64,000 nucleotides of DNA from Clostridium estertheticum (GCF_026650985.1 NZ_CP086239.1:4862501-4926500), one strand, 5' to 3'. Numbered from the stretch's first letter, positions 47,362-56,316 are shown. The notes: generated from the letters alone by a model not told the origin. A program made the numbers and translations.

Positions 47362-48204
47362 ATGATAAGTAATGATAATTTAATAGCAAGCAATAATATC
47401 CTAGAAAAAGAGGCGGTAAACATAGCACTTCATCTTAATGAATATGACAAAGGGGTTATGTCAGACTTTCAGAAAGAACTTATAATGGAAGAGTTAAATG
47501 AATTACCACCACTTGAAGATGGACAAGTATGTATTAATGGTATATACACTTTTGATATGCAAGATAAAATTGAGGTTAGTGTTTATATAAGAAATGGATC
47601 ATCTAAACAGATTAATTTTCATAAAGTACCATTACTTATTGTGAATAAAAACGGTGATATACTTGCAAGCCAGACCATGGATATGAAAGATTTTGGGATA
47701 TTACCACCATTCTGCGCAAGGCCATATAAAGTTTATTTTGATAAGACAAACCTACTTGTTGATCTTATTCCAAATGATGATTGGAAAATACAGTTTGGAA
47801 AAGCGGTTAGCATAGTAAATACGGTAAAGGCTGAATTTGAAGGATTTCCAGGTGATGATCACCACGAGTTAGAAGGTACTTTTACAAAATTCTTAAATAA
47901 GTTACCTTTAATAAAGGCTGGGGATGTTAATATCGAAGTGTTTAAAACTTTAAGGTGTTTGGATGATTCTATTTCTATAGTTTTCATGATTCGTAATGGG
48001 TGCGATACAATTGTGAAATTAGAAACATTACCAATAGTAATTAAGGATGAGGACGGAGGAATAGTGGCTAGTGGTATATTTGATATTGAAAATGTAAATG
48101 TAAATCCTCATAAGGCAAAAATTTATGACTTTACTATAACAGAAGATTATATAGTTAATAAGGATGCTGATATAAACAACTGTAAAGTATATTTCAGAAT
48201 GTAG
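47362..48204 (+). CDS. Protein with two SLAP domains
   Basis: The binding site AGGAGG precedes the ATG. There is no signal peptide or membrane segment. Two related domains, about 48-155 and 185-280, each carry the SLAP pattern: LPPLEDGQVCINGIYTF, VYIRNGSSKQINFHKVPLLI and ILPPFCARPYKVYF in the first, LPLIKAGDVNIEVF and MIRNGCDTIVKLETLPIVI in the second. SLAP domains are known from accessory Sec/S-layer assembly proteins of Bacillales, usually cytoplasmic. It is the first of three genes read together. The neighbours are small membrane-anchored proteins, so a role in envelope or S-layer assembly is likely but unproven. Confidence 0.72.
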   Translation: MISNDNLIASNNILEKEAVNIALHLNEYDKGVMSDFQKELIMEELNELPPLEDGQVCINGIYTFDMQDKIEVSVYIRNGSSKQINFHKVPLLIVNKNGDILASQTMDMKDFGILPPFCARPYKVYFDKTNLLVDLIPNDDWKIQFGKAVSIVNTVKAEFEGFPGDDHHELEGTFTKFLNKLPLIKAGDVNIEVFKTLRCLDDSISIVFMIRNGCDTIVKLETLPIVIKDEDGGIVASGIFDIENVNVNPHKAKIYDFTITEDYIVNKDADINNCKVYFRM

Positions 48205-48220
48205 TATAGGAGGATAAGAG

Positions 48221-48880
48221 ATGAAAATTGATAGAAAAAAACGTAACATAATAATTTCATTGCTTGTAATTATAGTAATAGTATTATCTTTAGTTTTATT
48301 ACTTCATAAATCAAAAGTTGATAAAGATGCTGCTAGTATTAAAAATAAAAGTTCTGCGGATACAGAGAAACTAAATAAGGATGCTGTAAAAAAATCAAAT
48401 GCTAATTCCACAATAGATAATTCTAAAACAGGTGTGGTAAAATCAGGGGGAAATGAAGCAAGTGTAGCTAAGAAAGATATTACAAATAAAGGTAAGGTTC
48501 AAACAGCTCAGCAAAAACAAACCATATTATTAATACAACAAAACGCTAAAATAGCAGCACAAGAAAAATCTCTAACAGCAGCACAAGTGAAAGATGAAAG
48601 TGCAAAAGTAAAAAGTAGTAAAGATGGACTTGTAGTATTTATTAAAGCTGCAAATTTTGGATCTACGGCAGAAACAATTATGGATAATAAAAAATTTAGT
48701 AGTTATAAATATTATCAATTCTCTATTGGAAATAAGAATATATCAGCATTAGAGAGTATTTCAAAAAGTAAAACTACCCTGTTCCCAGTTCAAAATGCTG
48801 GAACCGAGGTGGTAGTAAAGTTTTTAGACCAAAATAAGAAGGTTATTAAGGAATTAAATATAAAATTAAGTGTCAGATAA
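48221..48880 (+). CDS. Membrane-anchored protein with helical stalk and C-terminal beta domain
   Basis: AGGAGG precedes the ATG. One membrane segment (about 9-28) is followed by a lysine-, alanine- and glutamine-rich helical stalk (30-130) and a C-terminal domain of about 85 residues (VVFIKAANFGSTAE, YKYYQFSIGNK, TTLFPVQNAGTEVVVKFL). That domain is related to the outer part of the protein encoded next (ATVRKASFG, VTKYQIYYNGK, TTAFPIRKENDKVVVKLL). The family is not known to me. With the SLAP protein upstream it probably forms an envelope assembly unit. Confidence 0.65.
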   Translation: MKIDRKKRNIIISLLVIIVIVLSLVLLLHKSKVDKDAASIKNKSSADTEKLNKDAVKKSNANSTIDNSKTGVVKSGGNEASVAKKDITNKGKVQTAQQKQTILLIQQNAKIAAQEKSLTAAQVKDESAKVKSSKDGLVVFIKAANFGSTAETIMDNKKFSSYKYYQFSIGNKNISALESISKSKTTLFPVQNAGTEVVVKFLDQNKKVIKELNIKLSVR

Positions 48881-48914
48881 AAAATTAATATAATAATAGG
48901 AGTGAATGATAATA

Positions 48915-49301
48915 ATGGAAAATAAAATTAATAAAAAGACAATAGGTATAGTTGCGGTTATAGTAATTATACTAGCTATTTCAGGTATATTTTATGCGAA
49001 AAGTAAGTCGAGTGAAGTAGATCCATCAGCACCAATTACGGCAACTGTAAGAAAAGCTTCTTTTGGATGTGTAGTAAATGTAACTCTATCAGATGCAGGA
49101 AAGAAACAATACAAGGATGTTACAAAATACCAGATCTATTATAATGGAAAAGTTATAAATCCAATAGCAGTAATAGGTAAAGCTACTACAGCTTTTCCAA
49201 TTAGAAAAGAAAATGATAAAGTGGTAGTTAAACTTCTAAAATCAGATAAGGTAGCTTACTCAGTAGATTTAAAACTAAAAAAGGGAGAAGCAGTTAAATA
49301 A
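48915..49301 (+). CDS. Small membrane-anchored protein with the same beta domain (128 aa)
   Basis: I start at the ATG at 48915 because AGGAG is then 12 bases away; the earlier ATG at 48906 is too close to it. One membrane segment (residues about 10-29) leads straight into the C-terminal domain that resembles the end of the protein encoded just before, without the helical stalk. It is the last gene of the SLAP unit, followed by a strong terminator. I do not recognise a family. Confidence 0.65.
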   Translation: MENKINKKTIGIVAVIVIILAISGIFYAKSKSSEVDPSAPITATVRKASFGCVVNVTLSDAGKKQYKDVTKYQIYYNGKVINPIAVIGKATTAFPIRKENDKVVVKLLKSDKVAYSVDLKLKKGEAVK

Positions 49302-49324
49302 AATTATAAAATAAAAGAACTTAT

Positions 49325-49372
49325 AAATAAAAGATAAGAGATAGTTTTAGAAACTATCTCTTATCTTTATTT
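49325..49372 (+). terminator. Terminator of the SLAP operon
   Basis: AAAGATAAGAGATAGTTT pairs with AAACTATCTCTTATCTTT around a 3-base loop, followed by ATTT. Confidence 0.85.
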
Positions 49373-49421
49373 ATATCAATATATAGGGGTCAACTATTTT
49401 GTGAAACGTTACTCGCTTTTT

Positions 49422-49506
49422 AAATAGCAATTTTACAAATTGCTATTTTACAAATCGTGCTTTTCATAAAGCGCTCTTTCATAAATCACGCTTTTTCAAA
49501 TTATGC
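49422..49506. repeat. Degenerate tandem repeats of about 16 bases with hairpin
   Basis: AAATAGCAATTT and AAATTGCTATTT (49422-49448) form a perfect 12-bp hairpin. The same unit then recurs in decayed form (AAATCGTGCTTTTCAT, AAAGCGCTCTTTCAT, AAATCACGCTTTTTC, AAATTATGCTT). It lies just after the end of the minus-strand gene at 49518-49901 and could act as its terminator. Confidence 0.6.
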
Positions 49507-49517
49507 TTAAATAAAAT

Positions 49518-49901
49518 TTATTCTATGCTAATTATCTGTAGTGGATCTGTGACAGTAGGTGTATCTGAAGAGGCATCTCCAGCCGCAAAACTACTTTCTA
49601 TACCAGTAGCGCTTTTATAAGTTACGCTAGGAAGTATGTTAGCATTTATAGTTGCAGAGGTAGAATTATTAACCCATGCATTATCATAAGTTTTAACATA
49701 TACATCACCACCTGCTACTATTGCGCTAGAAATTTCGTTTTCGTTTTTAGCATCATTAGCGTAGTCAAGTGAAAAAGCATTTGATCCAATTACTACAGTA
49801 CCACTTGGCATTGCTGTAGTAGCTCCATAAGTTTTTGAAGCAGATATGGTGGATAGTGCAGCTATAAATAGCGCAGCATATAAAATTTTTCTTCTTCTCA
49901 T
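49518..49901 (-). CDS. Small secreted protein made of the shared N-terminal module (127 aa)
   Basis: GGAGGAATC precedes the ATG. A signal peptide covers residues 1-26 (cleavage near YGA). Residues 31-108 are the module of the proteins at 6695 and 24433: SGTVVIGSNAFSLDYAND, VYVKTYDNAWVNN, LPSVTYK. Only about 19 residues follow (ending DPLQIISIE), so this is the module standing alone. It may be a decayed longer protein, but the frame ends cleanly and expression signals are good. The role is unknown; a wall-binding or assembly unit is one possibility. Confidence 0.75.
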   Translation of the reverse strand: MRRRKILYAALFIAALSTISASKTYGATTAMPSGTVVIGSNAFSLDYANDAKNENEISSAIVAGGDVYVKTYDNAWVNNSTSATINANILPSVTYKSATGIESSFAAGDASSDTPTVTDPLQIISIE

Positions 49902-50026
49902 AAGTAGATTCCTCCTATCATTAAAAAGTTTTTATACACAAAATATGAAGCATAAATAATGTGAATCTATATGTAAATTCACTACTCATATATAATACGA
50001 GTGGTGAACTGTTTTAGTTTCAATTT

Positions 50027-50962
50027 TCAAAACATATCTTTCTTATTTAAGATATAAATGGAAGAGATAACTAAAATAACAATAAATATAAACACGTACA
50101 AGAAACCATTGCCGTTGTTACCATAAGGTATTCCGCCTACATTCATACCAAATAGTCCGGAAACCAAATTTGGTATAGCCATAACTATTGTAATGGCAGC
50201 AAGAAATTTCATTACGATATTTAGTTTATTTGATATAACAGAAGAGTAGGCATCCATTGTACCTTTTAAAATGTCAGTATAAGTAGAACACATTTCTATA
50301 GCTTGCTTGTTTTCAATAATAACATCCTCGAGTACGTCTTTATCTTCTTCATATTGTTGAAGAATATCTAGCTTAAGCATTTTTTCTAAGGTGATTTCAT
50401 TTCCTTTTAATGAAGTAGAAAAATATACAAGTGATTTTTCTAGGGCCAATAATTGAAGAAGTTCTTTATTTCTTAAGGATTTATGTAGTTGCTTTTCCAC
50501 TATGTAACTTTTTTTATCAATTTGTCTTAGGTATATTAAATAGTATTTTGCAATTCTATATAGGACTTGAAGCATAAATCTTTGACGTTTATATGTGAAA
50601 AAGGAACTAATTTTTCCATCGCCGAAATCTGATAATACTTTACTATTTTTTAGACAAACCGTAATTATTACTTTGTCTGTTTGGATCACAGCTATAGGGT
50701 AAGTATCGTAGGTTAAGGAATTATCGTCGATATCAGTAAAGGGAATATCTAGTATAATTAACGTACAATCTTCTATATCAATACGGGAGGTTTCTTCTTC
50801 ATCTAAAGCAGCCCTTAAAAAATCCATAGGTGCATTAGTGTTTTTTGAAACAAATATTAATTCTTCCTCTGATGGATCTATCATATTAATCCAACAACCA
50901 GGTTCTATATTTTCAAGTTTAGTAAGTTGTTTATTTTCTGAACTGCTATATATTGAAAGCAC
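50027..50962 (-). CDS. CorA-family divalent metal transporter
   Basis: The GTG at 50962 is chosen because AGGAGG lies seven bases before it; the frame is open further upstream without a site. The layout is that of CorA: a large N-terminal cytoplasmic domain with long helices, then two C-terminal membrane segments with the GMN selectivity motif (SGLFGMNVGG). The terminal segment ends with a basic tail (LNKKDMF). It probably carries Mg2+ or another divalent cation. It diverges from the MntP-like gene, so the pair may serve metal balance. Confidence 0.88.
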   Translation of the reverse strand: MLSIYSSSENKQLTKLENIEPGCWINMIDPSEEELIFVSKNTNAPMDFLRAALDEEETSRIDIEDCTLIILDIPFTDIDDNSLTYDTYPIAVIQTDKVIITVCLKNSKVLSDFGDGKISSFFTYKRQRFMLQVLYRIAKYYLIYLRQIDKKSYIVEKQLHKSLRNKELLQLLALEKSLVYFSTSLKGNEITLEKMLKLDILQQYEEDKDVLEDVIIENKQAIEMCSTYTDILKGTMDAYSSVISNKLNIVMKFLAAITIVMAIPNLVSGLFGMNVGGIPYGNNGNGFLYVFIFIVILVISSIYILNKKDMF

Positions 50963-51062
50963 TACAACACCTCCTAGTGTAAATACCTTTATATTATAGT
51001 CTATAAAAGTAAATACATACAAGCAGCAATTAAACAATACTTTTTATAGTGTTAAATCTTAG

Positions 51063-51091
51063 TTGACAAGAAAGCCTGAATAATTGATAAT
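51063..51091 (+). promoter_or_regulatory. Sigma-A-type promoter of the MntP-like operon
   Basis: TTGACA at 51063-51068, a 17-base spacer, then GATAAT at 51086-51091. No yybP-ykoY riboswitch is visible downstream of it. Confidence 0.75.
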
Positions 51092-51166
51092 GGTATATGG
51101 AAAGTTATACACATAAATTAGTGAAATCAGAATGAATTATTATTGAAGGGGGTGGGGAAGCTGGCT

Positions 51167-51709
51167 ATGTACCCATTATTTATGATTGCTTTAGCTCTAT
51201 CTTTAGATGCTTTTGGAGTAGCTTTATGCATAGGATTAAACAATCAAACTAAACTTGAAAATAAGGTAGGTTTTACAATTTCTTTTGCTTTATTTCAATT
51301 TTTATTATCGTATATTGGAGCTTATGCGGGATTTCTTTTTAATACATATGTAGCTTCAATGCCAACTATTATTGGTGGTATAATTATAGCGTTAGTTGGA
51401 GTTGTTATGATTAAAGAAGGAATTGATAATCAAGGTAAGTGTCCATTACTTAAACCTAAAATGTATCTTATTCTAGGGGTTTCTGTAAGTATAGATGCTA
51501 TGGTGGTAGGATTTACAGTATTAAATAATATAACAAAGGTTATATTATTAAAAGATACATTAATCATAGGAGCAGTAACTTTTATAATGGTAATAATGGC
51601 CTTTATAATTTCCAAATATCTAAAAAAAATAGATGTTATAGGAAAATATGCAGACTATATTGGAGGAATTATTTTAGTGTTTTTTGGACTAAAAATGATG
51701 TTTTTTTAA
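51167..51709 (+). CDS. MntP/YtaF-family membrane protein (probable Mn2+ efflux)
   Basis: The ATG at 51167 begins the conserved part; TTG 51143 and GTG 51152 are alternative starts, and the G-rich binding region (AGGGGGTG) fits any of them loosely. The protein has six membrane segments in two similar halves. Each half has a conserved aspartate in its first helix (SLDAFGVAL and SIDAMVVGF), the hallmark of MntP-type exporters. Members either export Mn2+ or, as YtaF, act in sporulation; sequence alone does not decide. It is followed after 28 bases by pepD. Confidence 0.8.
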   Translation: MYPLFMIALALSLDAFGVALCIGLNNQTKLENKVGFTISFALFQFLLSYIGAYAGFLFNTYVASMPTIIGGIIIALVGVVMIKEGIDNQGKCPLLKPKMYLILGVSVSIDAMVVGFTVLNNITKVILLKDTLIIGAVTFIMVIMAFIISKYLKKIDVIGKYADYIGGIILVFFGLKMMFF

Positions 51710-51737
51710 TGATAATTCACAAGAAAGGATGATAAAT

Positions 51738-53198
51738 ATGTTAGAAAAATTAAAAGATTTAAATTCATTTAAGGCATTTAAGTATTTCAAAGAGATGAAC
51801 CAGGTTCCAAGAGGTTCTGGTAACGAAAAGGGAGTAAGCGATTTTCTTGTTAACTTTGCAAAAGAACATAATTTGAAAGTTACTCAGGATGCTTCATTAA
51901 ATATAATAATTAAGAAGCCAGGAACCCCGGGGTACGAAAATGCGCCAAAGATAATAATTCAAGGTCATATGGATATGGTCTGTGAAAAGGAGCTCGATTC
52001 AAAACATGATTTTTTAAAGGATCCTATCGAGTTTATTGTGGAGGGTGACTTTTTACATGCAAATGGGACTACACTTGGGGCTGACGATGGTATTGCAGTA
52101 GCGATGAGTCTTGCGGTTCTAGATTCTACAGATATTCCTCATCCACCAATCGAGTTATTAGTAACTACCGGTGAAGAAGTAGGTATGGTTGGGGCCGAGG
52201 CTTTAGATCCTAAGGACTTAGAGGGAAGAGTATTAATTAATATAGATTCAGAAGAAGAAGGAAAACTTTTAGTAAGTTGCGCTGGTGGAGTAAGGGAAAA
52301 AATAAGACTACCTATAATTTGGGAAAAATCAGATAAAAGCTTTGTAAATTGTATTATAAAACTAAGGGATTTAAAAGGCGGTCACTCTGGAATGGAAATA
52401 GATAAAGAAAGAGGTAACGCTAACAAAATCATGGGACGTTTTTTAATAGATTTAAAATCAGCTATAGATTTTAAAATAAATTCTATAAGTGGAGGAGCTA
52501 AAAATAACGCAATTCCTCGTAGTGCTGATGCTGTTATATTATTTAGAGAAGATGATCAAATAATAGTTAATCAGAAATTAGTTTTGTGGAATTCTATATT
52601 TAAGAATGAATTAAATACTATTGATCCAGATGTTAATTTATCTATTGAAATATTAGAAGATAATTCACGTAAAATATTTTCAGAGGAGACTGCTACAAAA
52701 GCACTTCAAGTACTTTTCTTAATTCCAAATGGGGTTAAAAGCATGAGCCAAGATATTAAAGGATTAGTGCAAAGTTCAACAAATATAGGCGTTCTTACAA
52801 CAGAAGACGATTATTTAGTATTTGACTCTGCAATAAGGAGCTCGGTTGCATCTTTAAAGAAATTAATATGTGATGAAACTATAGTGCTTGCAGAAATGGT
52901 TGGAGCAACTATTGAATTTGAATCTGATTATCCAGAGTGGCAATATGATGCTAACTCTAAGATAAAAACAGTATTTGAAAATGTTTATAAGGATTTATTT
53001 GGAAAAAACCCTGAAATAGCAGCTATACATGCAGGTCTTGAGTGTGGATTATTTAGTAAAAAGTTTGAGGGTAATATTGATCAAATATCTTTTGGACCTA
53101 ATATGTATGATGTGCACACATCAAAAGAACACCTAAGTATCTCATCAACAGATAGAATGTGGAATTACTTATTAGCAGTATTAAAAGAAATAAAATAA
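51738..53198 (+). CDS. pepD: Aminoacyl-histidine dipeptidase (M20 family PepD)
   Basis: I use the ATG at 51738, eight bases after AAAGGA; an ATG three codons earlier overlaps that site. The 486-residue protein matches the PepD/M20C layout: metal ligands in IIQGHMDMVC, LGADDGIAVAM, TTGEEVGMVG and AIHAGLECG, with a dimerisation domain between. The enzyme is a cytoplasmic zinc dipeptidase that splits Xaa-His and other dipeptides for amino-acid supply. It is in line with the Fur-family gene (18-base gap). Confidence 0.92.
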   Translation: MLEKLKDLNSFKAFKYFKEMNQVPRGSGNEKGVSDFLVNFAKEHNLKVTQDASLNIIIKKPGTPGYENAPKIIIQGHMDMVCEKELDSKHDFLKDPIEFIVEGDFLHANGTTLGADDGIAVAMSLAVLDSTDIPHPPIELLVTTGEEVGMVGAEALDPKDLEGRVLINIDSEEEGKLLVSCAGGVREKIRLPIIWEKSDKSFVNCIIKLRDLKGGHSGMEIDKERGNANKIMGRFLIDLKSAIDFKINSISGGAKNNAIPRSADAVILFREDDQIIVNQKLVLWNSIFKNELNTIDPDVNLSIEILEDNSRKIFSEETATKALQVLFLIPNGVKSMSQDIKGLVQSSTNIGVLTTEDDYLVFDSAIRSSVASLKKLICDETIVLAEMVGATIEFESDYPEWQYDANSKIKTVFENVYKDLFGKNPEIAAIHAGLECGLFSKKFEGNIDQISFGPNMYDVHTSKEHLSISSTDRMWNYLLAVLKEIK

Positions 53199-53216
53199 TG
53201 TAGTAAGGTGATGTAG

Positions 53217-53624
53217 ATGAATGGAATTTCATATTTAAAAGATAATAATATTAGGGTTACTAAAGCAAGAAAAAGTATACTTGAAATTATACTCGAAAGC
53301 TCAGATGCAATAAACGCAAATGTTATATATGATTTACTTAAAAAAGAAGACATTAAAATAGATTTATCAACGGTTTATAGAACCTTAGATTTGTTAGAGA
53401 GTAAAAAAATTGTTAATAAATTTGATTTGGGAAACAATATGTATAACTATATTATAAATAATAATTCACACAAACATATAATTGAGTGTGATTTATGTCA
53501 TAAGAAAATGGTTATAGATTGCCCTATACCTCAAATAGAAGAGCAAATAAAGGCTAAGACAGGAATAACACTTACAGAAAGTCATGTTTATTTAAAAGGC
53601 ATTTGTAAGGACTGCAAAAAATAA
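53217..53624 (+). CDS. Fur-family metal- or peroxide-responsive regulator
   Basis: AAGGTGATG precedes the ATG. The N-terminal winged helix has the Fur hallmark IDLSTVYRTLDLLESKKIV. The C-terminal half has a HKHIIECDLCHKK metal region and a structural zinc site formed by CDLC and the terminal CKDC. At 135 residues it is normal for Fur, Zur or PerR, and I cannot tell which. It is a cytoplasmic DNA-binding repressor. Placement downstream of a probable Mn exporter and PepD fits metal homeostasis. Confidence 0.9.
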   Translation: MNGISYLKDNNIRVTKARKSILEIILESSDAINANVIYDLLKKEDIKIDLSTVYRTLDLLESKKIVNKFDLGNNMYNYIINNNSHKHIIECDLCHKKMVIDCPIPQIEEQIKAKTGITLTESHVYLKGICKDCKK

Positions 53625-53639
53625 GAGAGGGTGGGTTTT

Positions 53640-54038
53640 ATGCAATTTTCTTCATTGGTATTAATGGAAGTAGATAAAGAAACTAATCAATTTGTTCGTG
53701 AAATTGGAAGTTATGAAACATCGCAGGGCGCAGAGTTTGTAACAAAATTAAATTACTGCGGAGATTTAATTAATTTAACTTTTGATACGCATGATGATGT
53801 GGAAGAATGGCAATTTTCAGCAATTTACGATTGCTTTAACGAAGATGTATTTAGGTCTAAAGGATATATAATTGAACCTATAGATGATGAGTATAACCCA
53901 ACATGGCTAGTTAAGTTCAAATATTCTGATGAGCATATGGTGGTTCGTGAATCATTAATTGAAATATGTGAGTTAATAAAGCAAGAACTTAGAGAAGTTT
54001 TTATAAGGATCAAAGGAAAAGAAGAAGAATACAAATAG
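53640..54038 (+). CDS. Conserved clostridial protein of unknown function (132 aa)
   Basis: The ATG at 53640 follows GAGGGTG at a good distance; GTG 53631 is the alternative. It is a small acidic protein without signal peptide or membrane segment, with SLVLMEVDKETNQ, DVEEWQFSAIYDCF and EYNPTWLVKF. I recall similar small proteins in other clostridia (DUF6762 type) without an assigned role. It ends the pepD/fur transcript. Confidence 0.65.
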   Translation: MQFSSLVLMEVDKETNQFVREIGSYETSQGAEFVTKLNYCGDLINLTFDTHDDVEEWQFSAIYDCFNEDVFRSKGYIIEPIDDEYNPTWLVKFKYSDEHMVVRESLIEICELIKQELREVFIRIKGKEEEYK

Positions 54039-54093
54039 AGTCATCTCCATCTGAGATGAATCGCCAAAATAACTTAGATACTTAAGCTGAAAG

Positions 54094-54139
54094 TTTAATC
54101 ATCCTTTGTGAAACTGTATTTCCGCAAGCGATGATTAAA
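54094..54139. other. Hairpin before the HD-GYP gene
   Basis: TTTAATCATC pairs with GATGATTAAA around a 26-base loop, 18 bases before the start codon. No T run follows on the plus strand, so it is more likely a leader structure than a terminator. Confidence 0.4.
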
Positions 54140-54157
54140 AAATAATTAGAGGTGACC

Positions 54158-55216
54158 ATGAGACTTGAGTTTATTAATAGGGTAAAGGTAAATGAAATAT
54201 TAGGCAAAAATATAGTAACCAATGATGGAAGTATACTTTTAAGAGTTGGAGTTAAATTGACAAAAAGATATATTATTAAACTTAAAAAATTAGGCGTCTT
54301 TTATATTTATGTAGAGGATTCAAGGCTAGATGATGTATCGATAGAAGATGATAGACTAAGTAGTTTAAAAAAATTAACTATGAAAAATATGTCTACCATA
54401 ATGAAAAATGTAACTGAAGGGGATACAAAAGGAACTAAAAATTCATTATTGGTTGTGGAAGATTTAGTTAATTATATTATTGAGATGGGTGATGTTAATA
54501 AAAGTTTGTACGATATTCAAACATTTGATAACTATACCTATCTTCACTCTATAGATACTGGAATTATGGCGATTTTTCTTGGTATTACAATGAATCTTTC
54601 GCAAGGTGAATTGAAAGAGCTAAGTATTGGTGCAATTCTTCATGATATTGGTAAGACTAAAATAAACAAAAACATTATAACGAAACCTGGTAAACTAACA
54701 AGTGAAGAGTTTGAAGAGATAAAAAATCACCCTATATATGGGAAAGAAATTTTGGAGCAGAATTTTAGCATGACAAATAGAGTTCTAAAAGCAGTGGAAC
54801 ACCACCATGAGAGAGTTGATGGTAATGGATATCCTTATGGACTTACTAAAAATCAAATTTCTAAATTTGCAAAGATAATTGGTATTTGTGATGTTTATGA
54901 TTCTGTAAGTAACGATAGATGTTATAGAAAAAAATTTAATCCTAGTGATGCTTATGAGCTAATACTCGCAGGTGCTGGAAATGCTTTTGATGAGGATATA
55001 GTAAAAGATTTTAAAAAAACTTTTTCAGTGTTTCCATTAGGAGTTTGTTTAAAGTTATCAAATGGTGTTGAAGGATATGTAATTAAGCAAAATAAAAATT
55101 TCCCGGATAGGCCTATATTAAGGGTACTATATGAGAGTGAAACACGGCTACCTATTAAATTTTATGAAATAGATTTGCTTAAGCATCATAATGTTATTGT
55201 GGAATCAATAATGTGA
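54158..55216 (+). CDS. HD-GYP domain cyclic-di-GMP phosphodiesterase
   Basis: AGAGGTGA precedes the ATG at 54158 (an in-frame GTG lies two codons earlier). The N-terminal 100 residues form the alpha-beta domain seen in many clostridial HD-GYP proteins. The HD-GYP catalytic domain follows (about 125-290): LHDIGKTKINK metal site, the HHER.DGNGYP signature (EHHHERVDGNGYPYG) and CDVYDSVSNDR. It should cleave cyclic-di-GMP to pGpG or GMP in the cytoplasm, favouring motility over sessile growth. It has no receiver or membrane sensor. Confidence 0.9.
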   Translation: MRLEFINRVKVNEILGKNIVTNDGSILLRVGVKLTKRYIIKLKKLGVFYIYVEDSRLDDVSIEDDRLSSLKKLTMKNMSTIMKNVTEGDTKGTKNSLLVVEDLVNYIIEMGDVNKSLYDIQTFDNYTYLHSIDTGIMAIFLGITMNLSQGELKELSIGAILHDIGKTKINKNIITKPGKLTSEEFEEIKNHPIYGKEILEQNFSMTNRVLKAVEHHHERVDGNGYPYGLTKNQISKFAKIIGICDVYDSVSNDRCYRKKFNPSDAYELILAGAGNAFDEDIVKDFKKTFSVFPLGVCLKLSNGVEGYVIKQNKNFPDRPILRVLYESETRLPIKFYEIDLLKHHNVIVESIM

Positions 55217-55243
55217 AAATATCTATTTGATTAGGAGAATAAT

Positions 55244-56245
55244 ATGTTAGAAAAAAATATAAAGATCATTATAAATGGTATGACAACGCAGCATGGATAT
55301 TTATTAGAAGATATAACAAGTAAAAACAATAATTCAAAGCTATGGACTGTGAGCAAAAATATAAACGGTTTAGATTACCGAATAATATTTACGACTACTA
55401 GAAGCTTAAATCAATTAACACAATATGATATTCCAGCAGATAAGAACAATATATACATACTGTTGTCTGAGGGTGAATTAAGTAGCGATGAATCTGGTAA
55501 AATTCTTGAAATAAATAATCTATTACAAAAACCATTAATAAAGGTTAATGTATCAGAGAAAAAAGTAAATTATTCTCAAAATGTAAAGTTAGAGGTAGTG
55601 AATGACTTAGTTTCAATTATGAATAATAACAATTTGCGCAGTAGGCCAGGGAAAATAAATCTACAAGGCAAACCTTGGGTAACCATGATAATTATAGCTA
55701 TAAACGTTATAATGTATGGTATTACTGCATACCTAAGTTATATGGCAAATGGTAGCATTTTAAATAGTGATACTAATGTTCTAGTTTTACTTGGTGCAAA
55801 GGTTAATGATTTAATAAATCAAGGTCAGTATTATAGGCTTGTTACTTGTATGTTTTTACATGGTGGGATTGTACATGTAGCGGTTAATATGTATTCGCTT
55901 TATGCTATAGGGCCTATGGTTGAAAATGTTTATGGAAAAGTAAAATATCTTGCTATTTATTTTATTTCTGGAATATGTGCATCTATATTTAGTTATATAT
56001 TTTCAACAAGTGTTTCAATTGGTGCATCCGGTGCAATTTTTGGGTTACTCGGAGCAGTGCTTATATTTGCAATTACATCTAAAGAAAAGACTGGAAGTGC
56101 GTTTATAAAAAATATTTTATCCGTTATATTTATAAATATATTTATAGGAGCTACGATGCCGGGTATTGATAATTTTGCTCATGTAGGTGGACTCCTTGGA
56201 GGAATGCTTGTAGCATTTCTTATGAATTTTAAAACAAAAGAGTAA
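55244..56245 (+). CDS. Rhomboid-family intramembrane serine protease
   Basis: TAGGAGAA precedes the ATG. A cytoplasmic N-terminal domain (1-140) is followed by a six- or seven-helix rhomboid core with HGGIVHVAVNMYSLYAIGP, catalytic Ser262 (IGASGAIFG) and His313 (FAHVGGLLGG). The arrangement resembles Bacillus GluP/YqgP, which cuts membrane proteins including a metal transporter together with FtsH. Notably an FtsH-like gene lies next to it, convergent. Confidence 0.92.
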   Translation: MLEKNIKIIINGMTTQHGYLLEDITSKNNNSKLWTVSKNINGLDYRIIFTTTRSLNQLTQYDIPADKNNIYILLSEGELSSDESGKILEINNLLQKPLIKVNVSEKKVNYSQNVKLEVVNDLVSIMNNNNLRSRPGKINLQGKPWVTMIIIAINVIMYGITAYLSYMANGSILNSDTNVLVLLGAKVNDLINQGQYYRLVTCMFLHGGIVHVAVNMYSLYAIGPMVENVYGKVKYLAIYFISGICASIFSYIFSTSVSIGASGAIFGLLGAVLIFAITSKEKTGSAFIKNILSVIFINIFIGATMPGIDNFAHVGGLLGGMLVAFLMNFKTKE

Positions 56246-56257
56246 CATAACAGTTAA

Positions 56258-56316
56258 AAGGCACATTCAAATTAATAAGAAGCATGCTTTGCTCCATTTA
56301 TATTTGAATGTGCCTT
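56258..56316. terminator. Hairpin terminator between convergent genes
   Basis: AAGGCACATTCAAAT pairs with ATTTGAATGTGCCTT (15 bp) around a 29-base loop. The T run TTTT lies on the minus-strand side, so it best fits the end of the ftsH-like transcript. Confidence 0.65.

Noticed and set aside
50963-51166. Manganese riboswitch (yybP-ykoY) before the MntP-like gene
   Set aside because: The gap is too short after the promoter and lacks the conserved loops of that family.
54039-54157. Cyclic-di-GMP riboswitch before the HD-GYP gene
   Set aside because: I cannot find the GEMM core pattern; only a simple hairpin is visible.
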